A stretch of DNA of 16,265 nucleotides from CAYVQE01 sp964454005. GTDB taxonomy: Bacteria > Myxococcota > B64-G9. The translations under genes and the position numbers were made by a program. Position 1 is the stretch's first letter; each line of letters opens with the position of its first letter. Under the pieces are notes generated by a model, which was not told the origin of the DNA, searched no databases, and worked only from the letters and a program-made list of their open reading frames with translations. This document shows, one piece after another, positions 6,758-14,085 of the stretch. Location: NCBI GenBank assembly GCA_964454005.1, contig CAYVQE010000137.1, forward strand, positions 1 through 16,265, given 5' to 3'.

Positions 6758-8185
6758 ATGGCCGAGAAGGGGAAGGGCTTGCGCGAGCGCTTGCGCGCCT
6801 GGCGCCGGACGGCGGCCGACTGGGCGATGCAGGCCGACGACCGGTCCGGCTGGGCGCGGCGGCTGGTCAGCCGCCAGCTGCGCCTGTGGCGGGTGGTGCT
6901 GCGGCAGTTCGCCCGCGACAAGCTGGGCACGGTGGCCGGCGACCTGACCTTCAAGACCCTGCTGAGCCTGATCCCGGTGCTGGTGATCGTGGTGCTGGTG
7001 GTCGATTTTTTCACCTCGGACGGCCAGCTCGGCCGGCGGGTGCTGCAGTCGCTGTTCGAGTCGTTGAACATCGACGCGCTGCAGGTCACCGTCGACGGCG
7101 AGCAGGTGGAGGCGGCCGCCTGGGTCAACGACCTGGTGGGCACCATCCGCCAGCGCATCAGCGCGGCCGCGGCGGTGGGGCTGGTGTTCCTGTTCGGTCT
7201 GGCCGTCAACATGCTGTCGACCATGGAGACGGCCATGAACCGCATCTGGAGCGTGTCCAGCAAGCGCTCCCTGTGGCGCAAGCTGACCATGTTCTGGCTG
7301 GTGCTCACCCTGGGCCCGCCGCTGATCGCCCTGGCGGTGCACCTGTCGGGCCGGCTGGTCGCGTCGACCGCGGCCGCGCCGGGCTGGCTGACCACCCTGG
7401 GCCGCTTCGGCGTCGAGCTGCTGGCGGTCTGGGCGGTGCTGGTGCTGCTGTACCGGGCCCTGCCCAACACCCGGGTGCGCTGGTGGCCGGCGCTGGTGGG
7501 CGCCCTGGTGGCCGGCACCCTGTGGCACCTGGTGGCCAAGAACGCCTTCGCCCTCTACGTCGACAACGCGGTCAACTACCGCCAGATCTACGGCAGCCTG
7601 GCCCTGCTGCCGCTGTTTCTGCTGTGGGTGCACCTGACCTGGGTGCTGCTGCTGGTCGGCTGCGAGCTGGCCTTCGTGGTGCAGTACACCGATGAGCTCG
7701 ACCCCCAGGGCGCCCGCATCGAGCAGGCCGAGTCGAGCGGCGGCGGGCTGTGCCGGCCGCTGGCGGCGGTGCTGGCCGCGGTGGCCTGCTTTCAGCGCTT
7801 CCAGCGCGGGCAGGGGGCCAGCAGCCTGGCCCGGCTGGCCCGGGCGGCGCGCACCGAGCCCGAGCGGCTGGAGCCCGACCTGGACCGGCTGCTGGCCGCC
7901 GGGCTGCTGGCCAGCGGTTGCGAGGACGGGCCCGGCTACCTGCCCGGCCGGCCGGCCGAGCGCATACAGCTGGCCGCGGTGGTCGATGCGGTGGAAGCCG
8001 AGCCGACCGCCACGGCAGAGGCCGCCGCCGAGGCCGCGGTGTCCGAGCGCGACGCCCGGGATGCGCTCACCCGCCGCGCCGCCCGCCTGATCTGGGGCGA
8101 GCGGCAGACCCTGGAGCAGACCCCGCTGAGCGAGCTGCTCGATCCGGCCCCGCCGGAGCAGGAAACGGCCCCGGCCGGCTCTTGA
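6758..8185 (+). CDS. YihY/virulence factor BrkB family inner-membrane protein
   Basis: A 475-aa integral membrane protein. I chose ATG 6758 because GGGGAGG lies about six bases upstream; the frame is open 27 codons further 5' but without a ribosome site. Residues 43-65 (LWRVVLRQFARDKLGTVAGD) and the following LTFKTLLSLIPVL match the family's N-terminal signature (a polar 'aaalaYytllSliPll' region). Six hydrophobic helices are seen at about 67-85, 135-152, 177-198, 216-232, 243-262 and 281-305, with YGSLALLPLFLLWVHLTW near the last. Residues 330-475 are an extra cytoplasmic extension containing a probable winged-helix segment (LARAARTEPERLEPDLDRLLAAGLL), found in some family members. The family was once misnamed ribonuclease BN; a transport or envelope role is suspected but unproven. 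Confidence 0.92.
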   Translation: MAEKGKGLRERLRAWRRTAADWAMQADDRSGWARRLVSRQLRLWRVVLRQFARDKLGTVAGDLTFKTLLSLIPVLVIVVLVVDFFTSDGQLGRRVLQSLFESLNIDALQVTVDGEQVEAAAWVNDLVGTIRQRISAAAAVGLVFLFGLAVNMLSTMETAMNRIWSVSSKRSLWRKLTMFWLVLTLGPPLIALAVHLSGRLVASTAAAPGWLTTLGRFGVELLAVWAVLVLLYRALPNTRVRWWPALVGALVAGTLWHLVAKNAFALYVDNAVNYRQIYGSLALLPLFLLWVHLTWVLLLVGCELAFVVQYTDELDPQGARIEQAESSGGGLCRPLAAVLAAVACFQRFQRGQGASSLARLARAARTEPERLEPDLDRLLAAGLLASGCEDGPGYLPGRPAERIQLAAVVDAVEAEPTATAEAAAEAAVSERDARDALTRRAARLIWGERQTLEQTPLSELLDPAPPEQETAPAGS

Positions 8186-8232
8186 AGCGCGGCTCAGGAC
8201 AGCCCATTCGCAAAACCAACGGCACGCCGGTA

Positions 8233-8246
8233 TTCCCGTACGGGAA
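8233..8246. promoter_or_regulatory. HipB operator 1
   Basis: TTCCCGTACGGGAA is a perfect 14-bp palindrome, ending five bases upstream of the TTGACA -35 box of the hipBA promoter. It is the first of three copies spaced exactly 49 bp apart. By analogy with E. coli HipB, which autorepresses through several palindromic operators, it is probably a HipB-binding site. Confidence 0.75.
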
Positions 8247-8251
8247 AATTC

Positions 8252-8281
8252 TTGACAACCGAGCCCTGTCCAGTCCATATT
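8252..8281 (+). promoter_or_regulatory. hipBA promoter
   Basis: A consensus TTGACA (8252-8257) is followed after 18 bp by CATATT (8276-8281, 4 of 6 to TATAAT), 38 bases before the hipB ATG. It sits between operator 1 and operator 2, and operator 2 overlaps the -10 and start region, so bound HipB would block transcription. Confidence 0.65.
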
Positions 8282-8297
8282 TTCCCGAACGGGAAAA
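8280..8297. promoter_or_regulatory. HipB operator 2
   Basis: TTTTCCCGAACGGGAAAA is an 18-bp palindrome broken only at its two central bases. The 14-bp core (8282-8295) begins 49 bp after the core of operator 1. It overlaps the end of the -10 box and the likely transcription start. Confidence 0.75.
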
Positions 8298-8318
8298 ATC
8301 GACCATCAGGAGCTTGTC

Positions 8319-8570
8319 ATGGCCAAAAACATCCCGTACGGGAAAATATCGAGCCCGGACCAGCTCGGCCGCTGGCTGCGCCACAAGCGCAAGCAGCTGG
8401 GCGTCGATCAGGTCCGCGCCGCCGGCCTGGCCGGGGTCGGGGTGCGCTTCCTGTCGGAGTTGGAGCGGGGCAAGCCCACCCTGGAGCTGGGCAAGGTGCT
8501 GCGGGTGGTCGAGCGGCTGGGGCTGGAGCTGCACCTCGTCGGCCGCGGCGGCCGGGGAGCGGAGCCGTGA
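8319..8570 (+). CDS. hipB: HipB-family antitoxin, XRE-type HTH repressor
   Basis: An 83-aa protein with an XRE/Cro-type HTH over about residues 13-70: QLGRWLRHKRKQLGVDQVRAA, then GVGVRFLSELERGKPT, a standard recognition-helix and turn pattern of the Y4mF/HipB group. ATG 8319 has AGGAG six bases upstream. HipB neutralises the HipA kinase and represses its own operon. The gene overlaps hipA by 4 bp (GTGA), giving coupled translation. Its fifth to ninth codons (NIPYGK region) overlap a third operator copy, so the coding start is under double constraint. It is slightly shorter than E. coli HipB (88 aa) and lacks an obvious long C-terminal tail. Confidence 0.9.
   Translation: MAKNIPYGKISSPDQLGRWLRHKRKQLGVDQVRAAGLAGVGVRFLSELERGKPTLELGKVLRVVERLGLELHLVGRGGRGAEP
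8331..8344. promoter_or_regulatory. HipB operator 3, inside the hipB coding region
   Basis: ATCCCGTACGGGAA differs from operator 1 only in its first base and starts exactly 49 bp after the core of operator 2. It lies within hipB codons 5-9. Being downstream of the start of transcription, it could allow looping or a roadblock by HipB. Confidence 0.7.
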
Positions 8571-9817
8571 GCGCTGGGCTGCAAGTCTGGTGCGGCGACG
8601 AGCGCGTCGGCCGCTTGCGCGGCGCCGGTGACGGCATGGTCTTCGACTACGCGGCCGGCTGGCTGGTCGCCGGGGCGGCCTTCGCCCTGTCGCAGTCCAT
8701 TCCGCTCGGCCCCGGCGCGCACTCCGGGCCCGCCGTGCAGAACTTTTTCGCCAATCTGCTGCCCGAAGGCGCCCTGCGCCAATCCCTGGCTCGGCGCTTG
8801 GGCCTGTCGCCGGATGACGACTTCGCATTGCTGGCGGCGCTGGGCGCCGACTGCGCCGGGGCGCTGCAGATTCTGCCCGCCGGCGAGCGCCCGCAGACCT
8901 CGGCCGGGACCCCGCGGGCCCTGTCCGCGGCCGAGTGGCGGCGGCTGCTGGCCGACCCGCCGGTGCTGGCCGGTCTGGCCGAGGGGGGGCACTTGCGGCT
9001 GAGTCTGGCCGGTGCCCAGGACAAGCTGCCGGTGGTGCTGCTGGACGGCGAGCCCGCGCTGCCGGCGCCCGGCACGGCCAGCACCCACCTGGTCAAGTTC
9101 GCCAACCGGGACTACGCCCACCTGCCGGCCAACGAGGTCTACTGCAGCCGGCTGGCCCGGGCCGCCGGGCTGGAGGGGGTCGCGGCCGAGCTCATTCACC
9201 TCGGCGGGCAGCAGGTCTGCCTGACGCGGCGCTACGATCGCCGCTTCAGCGCCGGGCGGGTCGAGCGCATGCACCAGGAGGACTTCTGCCAGGCGCTGGG
9301 GGTGTCGCACCGGCGCAAGTACGAGCAGGAGGGCGGCCCGGGCTTCGCCGACTGCTTCCGGCTGCTGGAGCGGGTCAGCGCCGAGCCCCTGCCCGACGTG
9401 GAGCAGCTGCTGCGCTGGCTGATCTTCAACCTGCTGTTGGGCAACGCCGACGGCCACGCCAAGAACCTGGCCCTGCTGCACACCGCAGCGGGCAGCTGGC
9501 GGCTGGCCCCCTTCTACGACCTGGTGTGCACGGCCGCCTATCCCAGGCTGGACCGCCATGCCGCCATGGCCGTGAGCGGGCAGGCGGATCCGGGGCAGCT
9601 GGGCCGCCGGCACTGGGAGCGGCTGGCCGAGCGCATCGGTGTGGGGCGCGCCTTTCTGCTGGGCGAGGTGCGCGACCTGGCTCAGCACCTGCCCGCGCTG
9701 GCCGACGAGCAGGCCGCCGCCTTTGCCGTGGACCACGGCGACCATCCCATCCTGGCGCCGGTACAGCGCGCCCTGCGCCGGCGCACGCGCCGCTGCCTGC
9801 GCTTGCTGCAGCCGTGA
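8567..9817 (+). CDS. hipA: HipA-family toxin, serine/threonine kinase
   Basis: A 416-aa protein starting at GTG 8567, overlapping the hipB stop by 4 bp. An N-terminal subdomain (VWCGDERVGRL, residues 7-17, and the ALSQSIPLGPG and FFANLLPEGALR segments) is typical of HipA. The kinase part follows: SLAGAQDK (146-153), equivalent to the E. coli SVAGAQEK loop whose serine is autophosphorylated; HLVKF (174-178) with the ATP-binding lysine; LTRRYDR (219-225); catalytic loop NADGHAKN (293-300); and metal-binding YDLV (317-320). All key residues are present, so it is probably active. E. coli HipA phosphorylates glutamyl-tRNA synthetase, stopping translation and promoting persistence; the target here is inferred. 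Longer open frame upstream of the GTG overlaps hipB and is not used. Confidence 0.94.
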   Translation: MSAGLQVWCGDERVGRLRGAGDGMVFDYAAGWLVAGAAFALSQSIPLGPGAHSGPAVQNFFANLLPEGALRQSLARRLGLSPDDDFALLAALGADCAGALQILPAGERPQTSAGTPRALSAAEWRRLLADPPVLAGLAEGGHLRLSLAGAQDKLPVVLLDGEPALPAPGTASTHLVKFANRDYAHLPANEVYCSRLARAAGLEGVAAELIHLGGQQVCLTRRYDRRFSAGRVERMHQEDFCQALGVSHRRKYEQEGGPGFADCFRLLERVSAEPLPDVEQLLRWLIFNLLLGNADGHAKNLALLHTAAGSWRLAPFYDLVCTAAYPRLDRHAAMAVSGQADPGQLGRRHWERLAERIGVGRAFLLGEVRDLAQHLPALADEQAAAFAVDHGDHPILAPVQRALRRRTRRCLRLLQP

Positions 9818-10003
9818 CGGCCGGTCCGCCGCGGCGCCGATCGCCCGAAGTGGTTCGAAACGAGCCGTTCGACCTGCGGCGCCGGCCTGCTACGCACGGG
9901 CCCGGTCACCCGGATTCGGGGACTTGGGGCTGGTATGGTCCTTGCTGTGACAAAGGGTGTAACGCGAGTCGGACGAACGCGCCGTGTGCGCAGGGAGGCA
10001 GCC

Positions 10004-10213
10004 ATGCCGATCGAGACCATGGACCACGCAAGCCAGCCCGCAACCCGCTCCCGGCCCGACCCGCGTCCCACCCTGCTGGAACTGGTGGCCGCGGTCGACG
10101 AGGCCATGCCCGGCGACGACGACCGGGCGGTGGCCAGCGTGGTCCGCCGCCTGTTCCTGACCGGCCGCGCCCGCTTCCAGCCCGGCCGGCTGCGCTTCGA
10201 CCGGTCGCATTGA
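10004..10213 (+). CDS. Small conserved-looking hypothetical protein, 69 aa
   Basis: A small frame starting at ATG 10004 with GGGAGG about six bases upstream. The N-terminal 25 residues are polar and probably disordered. The rest, TLLELVAAVDEAMPGDDDRA then VASVVRRLFLTGRARFQ, is a two-helix pattern like small proteobacterial proteins of the 'LLxLVxAV...VVxxLxxSGRVRL' kind, whose function is not known to me. A possible extended -10 (TGGTATGGT, 9931-9939) lies upstream without a good -35. It is separated from hipA by 186 bp in which I see no other gene, and ends 36 bp from the convergent S16-type gene. It is probably cytoplasmic. Confidence 0.65.
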   Translation: MPIETMDHASQPATRSRPDPRPTLLELVAAVDEAMPGDDDRAVASVVRRLFLTGRARFQPGRLRFDRSH

Positions 10214-10249
10214 TTCGCTGAATGGTTGCGAACGGGGGCGCGATCAAGG

Positions 10250-12622
10250 TTAGGGTACGGATTCTCGGTGCTGCTGTCGGTAGAGCACCAGATCATCGAT
10301 GAATCCGCCGTGGCCGGCAGCCGAGTCCTGTCCGCCCACCAGCAATATCCGATCGAAGCCGTCGATCAGGCAGGCCACCGCGGAACGACCGCGCAGCGCC
10401 CCGTCGACCCATAGCGACCAGCGACCGGCCGCGTCGCGCTCGAGTTGCAGCCGGTGCGGGCTGGCCGGCAGGGGATCGAAGCGATGGGCGATGGCGATGC
10501 GTGCCGGGGGTGTGGACGCATTGTCGTTGGTCGTATCGCAGAACAGGTAGGCGCCCCGACGCGAGCCATTCAGTGTCTCGGTGGTCAGGCTGAGGCAGGA
10601 CTTCGTGGCCCAGTCGCGCTCGGCCAGGCAGATGCTGACCAGGCTCTGCTCGCTCAACAGCTCCATGGCGGCGCCGAGCTTCCAGGCACCGGTCACCGGC
10701 TCGTCCAGCTCCAGGCTGGCGTGGCCGAAGCGCCCGGCGGTGCGCTCCAGCCGCAGTCGGCTGTTTTCGACCCGCACCCGGCCGCGCTCGGCGACGAAGG
10801 GGGCGGGCCGGCCGTGGCGGAAATCGGCTTCCACCAGCACGTCGGGTACGGCAGTCCAGCCCGGCTCGAGATGCAACACTCTGGGCGCCATCCCGGCGCT
10901 CAGGCCCGGCGCCGGCTGCTGGGCCGCGTCGGCGAAGCGGACGCTGTCGGCCACCAGGGCGGCGGTGACCTCGGCGCGAGCCGAAGACCAGCGGCGGTGG
11001 GCGGCAAGGCGAATCGTGGCCGGGAAGGTGTCGAGCCGATAGCTCTTGGTGGCGGCCGGGCCGGGGCAACGCAAGGCCGGCGTGCCGTCGAGTTCGATGC
11101 GGATCGGGTTGTCGCGGTCGGCATTGACCTCGAGGCCGAGATAGCCATGCTGCGGGTTGCGGTAGACCAGCGAGAAAGAGTGGCTGAAGGCGCCGACAGC
11201 GTCCACGCCCGGCAAGGGGCAAGTCCGGTTGCGCAGGTCGCCGCGGTCGCAACCGTTGAGGCTGGCGCAGCAGTGGACCGCGGCCTGTACCAGGTGGATG
11301 GGGCGGCGCAGGCTGTTGTGGACGAAGAGCCCGGCCTGCAGCAGCGCAGCGATGCCGTCCGGGCCCCGCCGTACGGCGCCGCCGTGCAGCAGGCGCTGGT
11401 AGGCGGCCACCAGGGAACGGAACAGGACGCTCAGTCGCGGGTCGTAGACCGGTCGGGCATGGTTTTCGTTGCGCCGCATGAACGGCTGGGGCAGCCGGGG
11501 CCCCGGACCGCTGACCGGCCCGTACAGATAGGCCAGCGCAGCCGAGGGGTCGCCCAAGGCCTCGACCCAGAAACGATGCGGATCGAGGTGGAAGCGCAGG
11601 CGGACGTCTTCGGGCAGGGCGTGGACCTCGCCGCAGCGGGTGACGGTGTCGGGGCGAAACACGCCACCGTCGTCCTCCCAGATCAGGGCGCCATCCCGCT
11701 CGCGCACCTCGGCCGGGGCCATGGCCGCGGGCAATGCGCTGCGGTCGATGTCCCAGTCGTGGCGCAGCGCCAGGGCGAAGGGCGCCTCGGCGATCGCGGC
11801 CGCCGGCCGTCGCGGCAGCCAGTTCCGGCCGGTATCGGCCGGCGTATTGGTCCAGGGCCACCAGGGGCCGAGCACCAGCAGCAGCGCCAGCCCGGCGGCG
11901 GTCGCCAGCCCGGCCGCCAGCAGCCGGCCCGGCCGCCAGGCGCGGAGCGGGCGGGCGATCAGGCGATCGAGCAGGGGGCGCACGTCGCCGCGGTTGACCC
12001 ACAGAATCATGGGCGCGGCCGCGTCGGGCAGGGGTAGGGGGCGGCGCGGGTCGAAGTGCCGCTCGACCAGCCGCCGGCCGCCGGCCACCGCAGCCAGATC
12101 GAGGGTCGGCCTATTGGCCGCCGGGGCCACCAGCAGGCAGCGCCCGCCGTGGACCGCCCAGTGCTCGAGAAACAGGCGCAGTTTGTGGGCCAGGCCGTCG
12201 ACCGGTTTCAGGGCGCCGTCAGGGTCGAGTTCGCCGGTGGCCCACAGCTGAACCTCGGCCTGGGCCGGCTCCGCCTGTCGCTCGGCCCGCCAGGCGGCCA
12301 CCGCCAGCAGCACCGCCAGGTGGGCCGAGCGGCCGCGGGAGCGGCCGGCGTCGACCTCGCCGGCCGGGCCCATGAAGGCCGGCCGCCAGCGCAGCCCGGC
12401 CGCCGGGGGCGCTGCCGGGAACAGCGCGCCGCCGAACAGCGCGGCCCAGGCCTCGCCCACGGTCTGCACGTCGAAGTTGTCCACCGGCAGGGCCCCGGCG
12501 CCGGTCTCGGCTCCCACCCCCACGTTGGCGTAGCCCACCGGACCGCTGGCTGCGGCCATCGGGAAATAGGCGGCGTAAGAGGTCATCGAGCGCGTGGCCC
12601 CCGCAATCGCGACGTGGTTCAA
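10250..12622 (-). CDS. Membrane protein with Lon-like (S16) peptidase domain, one TM helix and LamG-like domain
   Basis: A 790-aa protein. Residues about 25-190 resemble the Lon protease S16 domain without its AAA ATPase: AGRSRG (92-97) aligns with Lon DGPSAG, placing Ser95 at the catalytic serine; ATGELDPDGALKPVDGLAHKL aligns with the MTGEI...LPIGGLKEKL block, placing Lys147 at the catalytic lysine; LLVAPAANR (163-171) follows as in Lon. A single TM helix lies at about 233-254, preceded by Arg-rich sequence, so the peptidase should be cytoplasmic and the rest outside. Residues 260-575 are unrecognised, with a Cys cluster (CCASLNGC, 451-458). Residues about 582-782 look like a LamG/concanavalin-type beta-sandwich ending GGFIDDLVLY. 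The start is TTG 12622, overlapping the upstream stop by 4 bp (TTGA); ATG 12586 is an alternative. The domain call is by eye. Confidence 0.75.
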   Translation of the reverse strand: MNHVAIAGATRSMTSYAAYFPMAAASGPVGYANVGVGAETGAGALPVDNFDVQTVGEAWAALFGGALFPAAPPAAGLRWRPAFMGPAGEVDAGRSRGRSAHLAVLLAVAAWRAERQAEPAQAEVQLWATGELDPDGALKPVDGLAHKLRLFLEHWAVHGGRCLLVAPAANRPTLDLAAVAGGRRLVERHFDPRRPLPLPDAAAPMILWVNRGDVRPLLDRLIARPLRAWRPGRLLAAGLATAAGLALLLVLGPWWPWTNTPADTGRNWLPRRPAAAIAEAPFALALRHDWDIDRSALPAAMAPAEVRERDGALIWEDDGGVFRPDTVTRCGEVHALPEDVRLRFHLDPHRFWVEALGDPSAALAYLYGPVSGPGPRLPQPFMRRNENHARPVYDPRLSVLFRSLVAAYQRLLHGGAVRRGPDGIAALLQAGLFVHNSLRRPIHLVQAAVHCCASLNGCDRGDLRNRTCPLPGVDAVGAFSHSFSLVYRNPQHGYLGLEVNADRDNPIRIELDGTPALRCPGPAATKSYRLDTFPATIRLAAHRRWSSARAEVTAALVADSVRFADAAQQPAPGLSAGMAPRVLHLEPGWTAVPDVLVEADFRHGRPAPFVAERGRVRVENSRLRLERTAGRFGHASLELDEPVTGAWKLGAAMELLSEQSLVSICLAERDWATKSCLSLTTETLNGSRRGAYLFCDTTNDNASTPPARIAIAHRFDPLPASPHRLQLERDAAGRWSLWVDGALRGRSAVACLIDGFDRILLVGGQDSAAGHGGFIDDLVLYRQQHRESVP

Positions 12623-13245
12623 TGCTGCGCTTCGCCGGGATGATCGTCCGGATCGATGGCGAATTTCAAGGGGGTGCGGGCCGGGTCGAGGCCCAGGCTG
12701 GCCGCGGTCAGGATGACCGAGCCGCTATAGCCGGAGCCGATGTTGCGCCGGAAGAAGGGCTGCTGCTCGCCGCAGCGCCACAGCGACAGCAGAAAGCCCG
12801 GCGGGTGGAAAAAGGCGGCGTCCCACTCCACGGTCAGGGCGTGCTCGCCGTCGGGCCCGGCGGCCACGAACAGGCCCACCCGCATGCCGCCGCCCAGGCC
12901 TCGGCCGCTGAAGTCCAGGCTGAGCCAGCTGCGCTCGTCGCACTGCTGGGCGGCTACCGCGCGGTCGCAGACCCAGCGGTCTTGTTCGCGCCGCACCCAG
13001 GGCAGGGGCCGGGCCTCGGTGGCCGCCCCGCCGGCCGTCGCCTTGGCATCGTTCTGTTCGCCGGCGGCCCGCGCGGCCCTGGCATCCTGATCGGCGGCGA
13101 AGGCCTGCATCCGGGCGCGGACAAGCACCGGGTCCAGCCCGGCGGCGCGCAGCTCGGCGCGCACCTCGGCCTCGGTCTCGGGTCCTGCCTCGTCGAACAG
13201 CGCGACCAGGCGTGCCCACTGTACCCGTGCGTCCTCGTCCGCCAT
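12619..13245 (-). CDS. Hypothetical protein between an ECF-like sigma factor and the S16-type membrane protein
   Basis: A 208-aa protein. I chose ATG 13245 because GAGGTG lies seven bases upstream; it starts one base after the sigma stop (13247). An alternative ATG at 13260 lacks this site. Residues 1-65 are acidic and helical (WARLVALFDEA, EVRAELRAAGLDPVLVRARMQAF), followed by a Gly/Ala linker. Residues 82-205 are a probable beta-rich globular domain with WVRREQDRWVCDR, LSLDFSGRGLGGGMRVGLFVAAG and three cysteines (93, 102, 158). No TM segment or signal peptide is seen, so it is not a standard membrane anti-sigma factor. Its position, coupled on both sides, suggests it connects the sigma factor to the membrane protein, perhaps as a cytoplasmic regulator. 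Family not recognised. Confidence 0.75.
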   Translation of the reverse strand: MADEDARVQWARLVALFDEAGPETEAEVRAELRAAGLDPVLVRARMQAFAADQDARAARAAGEQNDAKATAGGAATEARPLPWVRREQDRWVCDRAVAAQQCDERSWLSLDFSGRGLGGGMRVGLFVAAGPDGEHALTVEWDAAFFHPPGFLLSLWRCGEQQPFFRRNIGSGYSGSVILTAASLGLDPARTPLKFAIDPDDHPGEAQH

Positions 13246-13246
13246 G

Positions 13247-13825
13247 CTACACCTCGTCATCCAGCTCGAGGGCCAGGCCGCGCAGCACCCGCAGCTGGTA
13301 GTAGACCTGATCGCGCGTCAGTTCGAGTTCGGCCGCCAGCTCGTCGACGTCGGCGCCGCCGCGTTCGACGACGGCGTCGAACAGGGCCAGCAGATCGAAC
13401 TTGCGCTTGCGCTCGGCCATGTAGCGCTCGATGCGCGCGCGCAGCCGCTGCAGCCGCTGGCGCGCAGCGGCTGCGCGTTCCTGGTCGACCGCTTGCGGCC
13501 GGGTGGTGTCCTGACCATCGCCGGTCTGCTCGTTGCGCTTGGCGGCCGTGTTGCCCAGGTTGAGCAACTTCCAGCGCAGGCGCTGCTTGAGATAGGGCAG
13601 CAAGGCGCCGCGCTGCGGGTCGTAGCCGCTGCGGCCGGCCAGCAGATCGGCGATCACCTCGCGCACCAGGTCCTCGGCCGAGCAGCCCAGGCCCAGGTTG
13701 TCCCAGCCGCGACAGCCCTGGTCCCGGTTGCGGCCCAGCCAGATCGCATAGGCCATCAACGCCTCGCCCAGCGCGGTCCAGTCGTGCTCGCTGGCAAGTT
13801 GCGCTACTGTCCCAGCCCGAGCCAT
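13247..13825 (-). CDS. ECF-like RNA polymerase sigma factor
   Basis: A 192-aa protein with ATG 13825 and GGGAGGAA about eight bases upstream. Residues 15-95 resemble sigma region 2: WTALGEALMAYAIWL, then AEDLVREVIADLLAGR (50-65), YDPQRGALLPYLKQRLRWKLLNLG (68-91), close to the ECF pattern of acidic 'AEDlvqevflrl', Tyr-Asp and a 'yl...v.n.l' helix. A charged linker runs over 95-140. Residues 143-188 look like region 4 (LLALFDAVVERGGADVDELAAELELTRDQVYYQLRVLR), with HTH spacing DELAAEL-x-LTRDQVYYQL for -35 recognition. It heads a three-gene coupled operon and is divergent from the exported Cys-rich genes, so it may drive both sides. It is distinct in sequence from the sigma-like factor near the window start. 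Confidence 0.75.
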   Translation of the reverse strand: MARAGTVAQLASEHDWTALGEALMAYAIWLGRNRDQGCRGWDNLGLGCSAEDLVREVIADLLAGRSGYDPQRGALLPYLKQRLRWKLLNLGNTAAKRNEQTGDGQDTTRPQAVDQERAAAARQRLQRLRARIERYMAERKRKFDLLALFDAVVERGGADVDELAAELELTRDQVYYQLRVLRGLALELDDEV

Positions 13826-13846
13826 CCGTCGATTCCTCCCGGTCGG

Positions 13847-13920
13847 TGTCCTTGATAACAGAGAATGCTGCCTGGCCGAAAAATTTTTCCGATTTCCGCC
13901 GGCGACGCTTTATCAAGACA
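13847..13920. promoter_or_regulatory. Coaxial dyad-symmetric control region between divergent operons
   Basis: In the 260-bp divergent spacer, CTTGATAA (13851-13858) and TTATCAAG (13910-13917) are exact inverted copies, each extended outwards as TGTC/GACA with a one-base offset. Their axis is at 13884. At that axis lies GAAAAATTTTTC (13878-13889), itself a perfect AT-rich palindrome. It may be a pair of operator half-sites around a bendable centre, serving both operons. Clear -10/-35 pairs were not found. The remaining spacer (13921-14085) contains only the hairpin described separately and a ribosome binding site. Confidence 0.5.
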
Positions 13921-14017
13921 AAATCGAAACAGCGTAGTCATCGGAAGATGCCGTTCCGGTTCGCCCGGATCGATCTCGAGCGGGACGCCAGTGGGTGGTG
14001 GCGCACACGATTCATGC

Positions 14018-14035
14018 CATGGCCGACGGGCCATG
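14018..14035 (+). promoter_or_regulatory. Leader hairpin upstream of the secreted Cys-rich gene
   Basis: CATGGCC (14018-14024), loop GACG, GGCCATG (14029-14035) is a perfect 7-bp stem with a tetraloop, 50 bases before the start codon at 14086. There is no T-run. It would be in the mRNA leader if transcription starts upstream, and could also be a protein-binding palindrome. Confidence 0.35.
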
Positions 14036-14085
14036 TACCAGGGCCGTTAGACCAGACCACGGCTGGGAAAAGGGAGGCGGGCGAG

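Noticed and set aside
3322..7539. A 1405-codon open frame on the minus strand
   Set aside because: It runs across the helicase and lysDH-like genes in another frame, is dominated by Arg/Pro/Gly/Ala, and has no domain. It is a GC-rich shadow frame.
6374..8278. A 634-codon minus-strand frame opposite the YihY gene
   Set aside because: Gln/His/Arg-rich low-complexity translation, typical of antisense to a membrane protein gene in high-GC DNA.
8252..9817. A longer HipA starting upstream of 8567
   Set aside because: The extra N-terminal part is a shadow of hipB and lacks a family counterpart; GTG 8567 gives the expected HipA N-terminus and a 4-bp overlap.
10445..12037. A 530-codon plus-strand frame opposite the S16/LamG-type gene
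   Set aside because: No ribosome site or domain; the minus-strand frame has an ordered domain series and is coupled to its operon.
13846..14085. N-terminal extension of the secreted Cys-rich protein from ATG 13846
   Set aside because: It would cover the symmetric control region and bury the signal peptide at residue 80; ATG 14086 has a good ribosome site.
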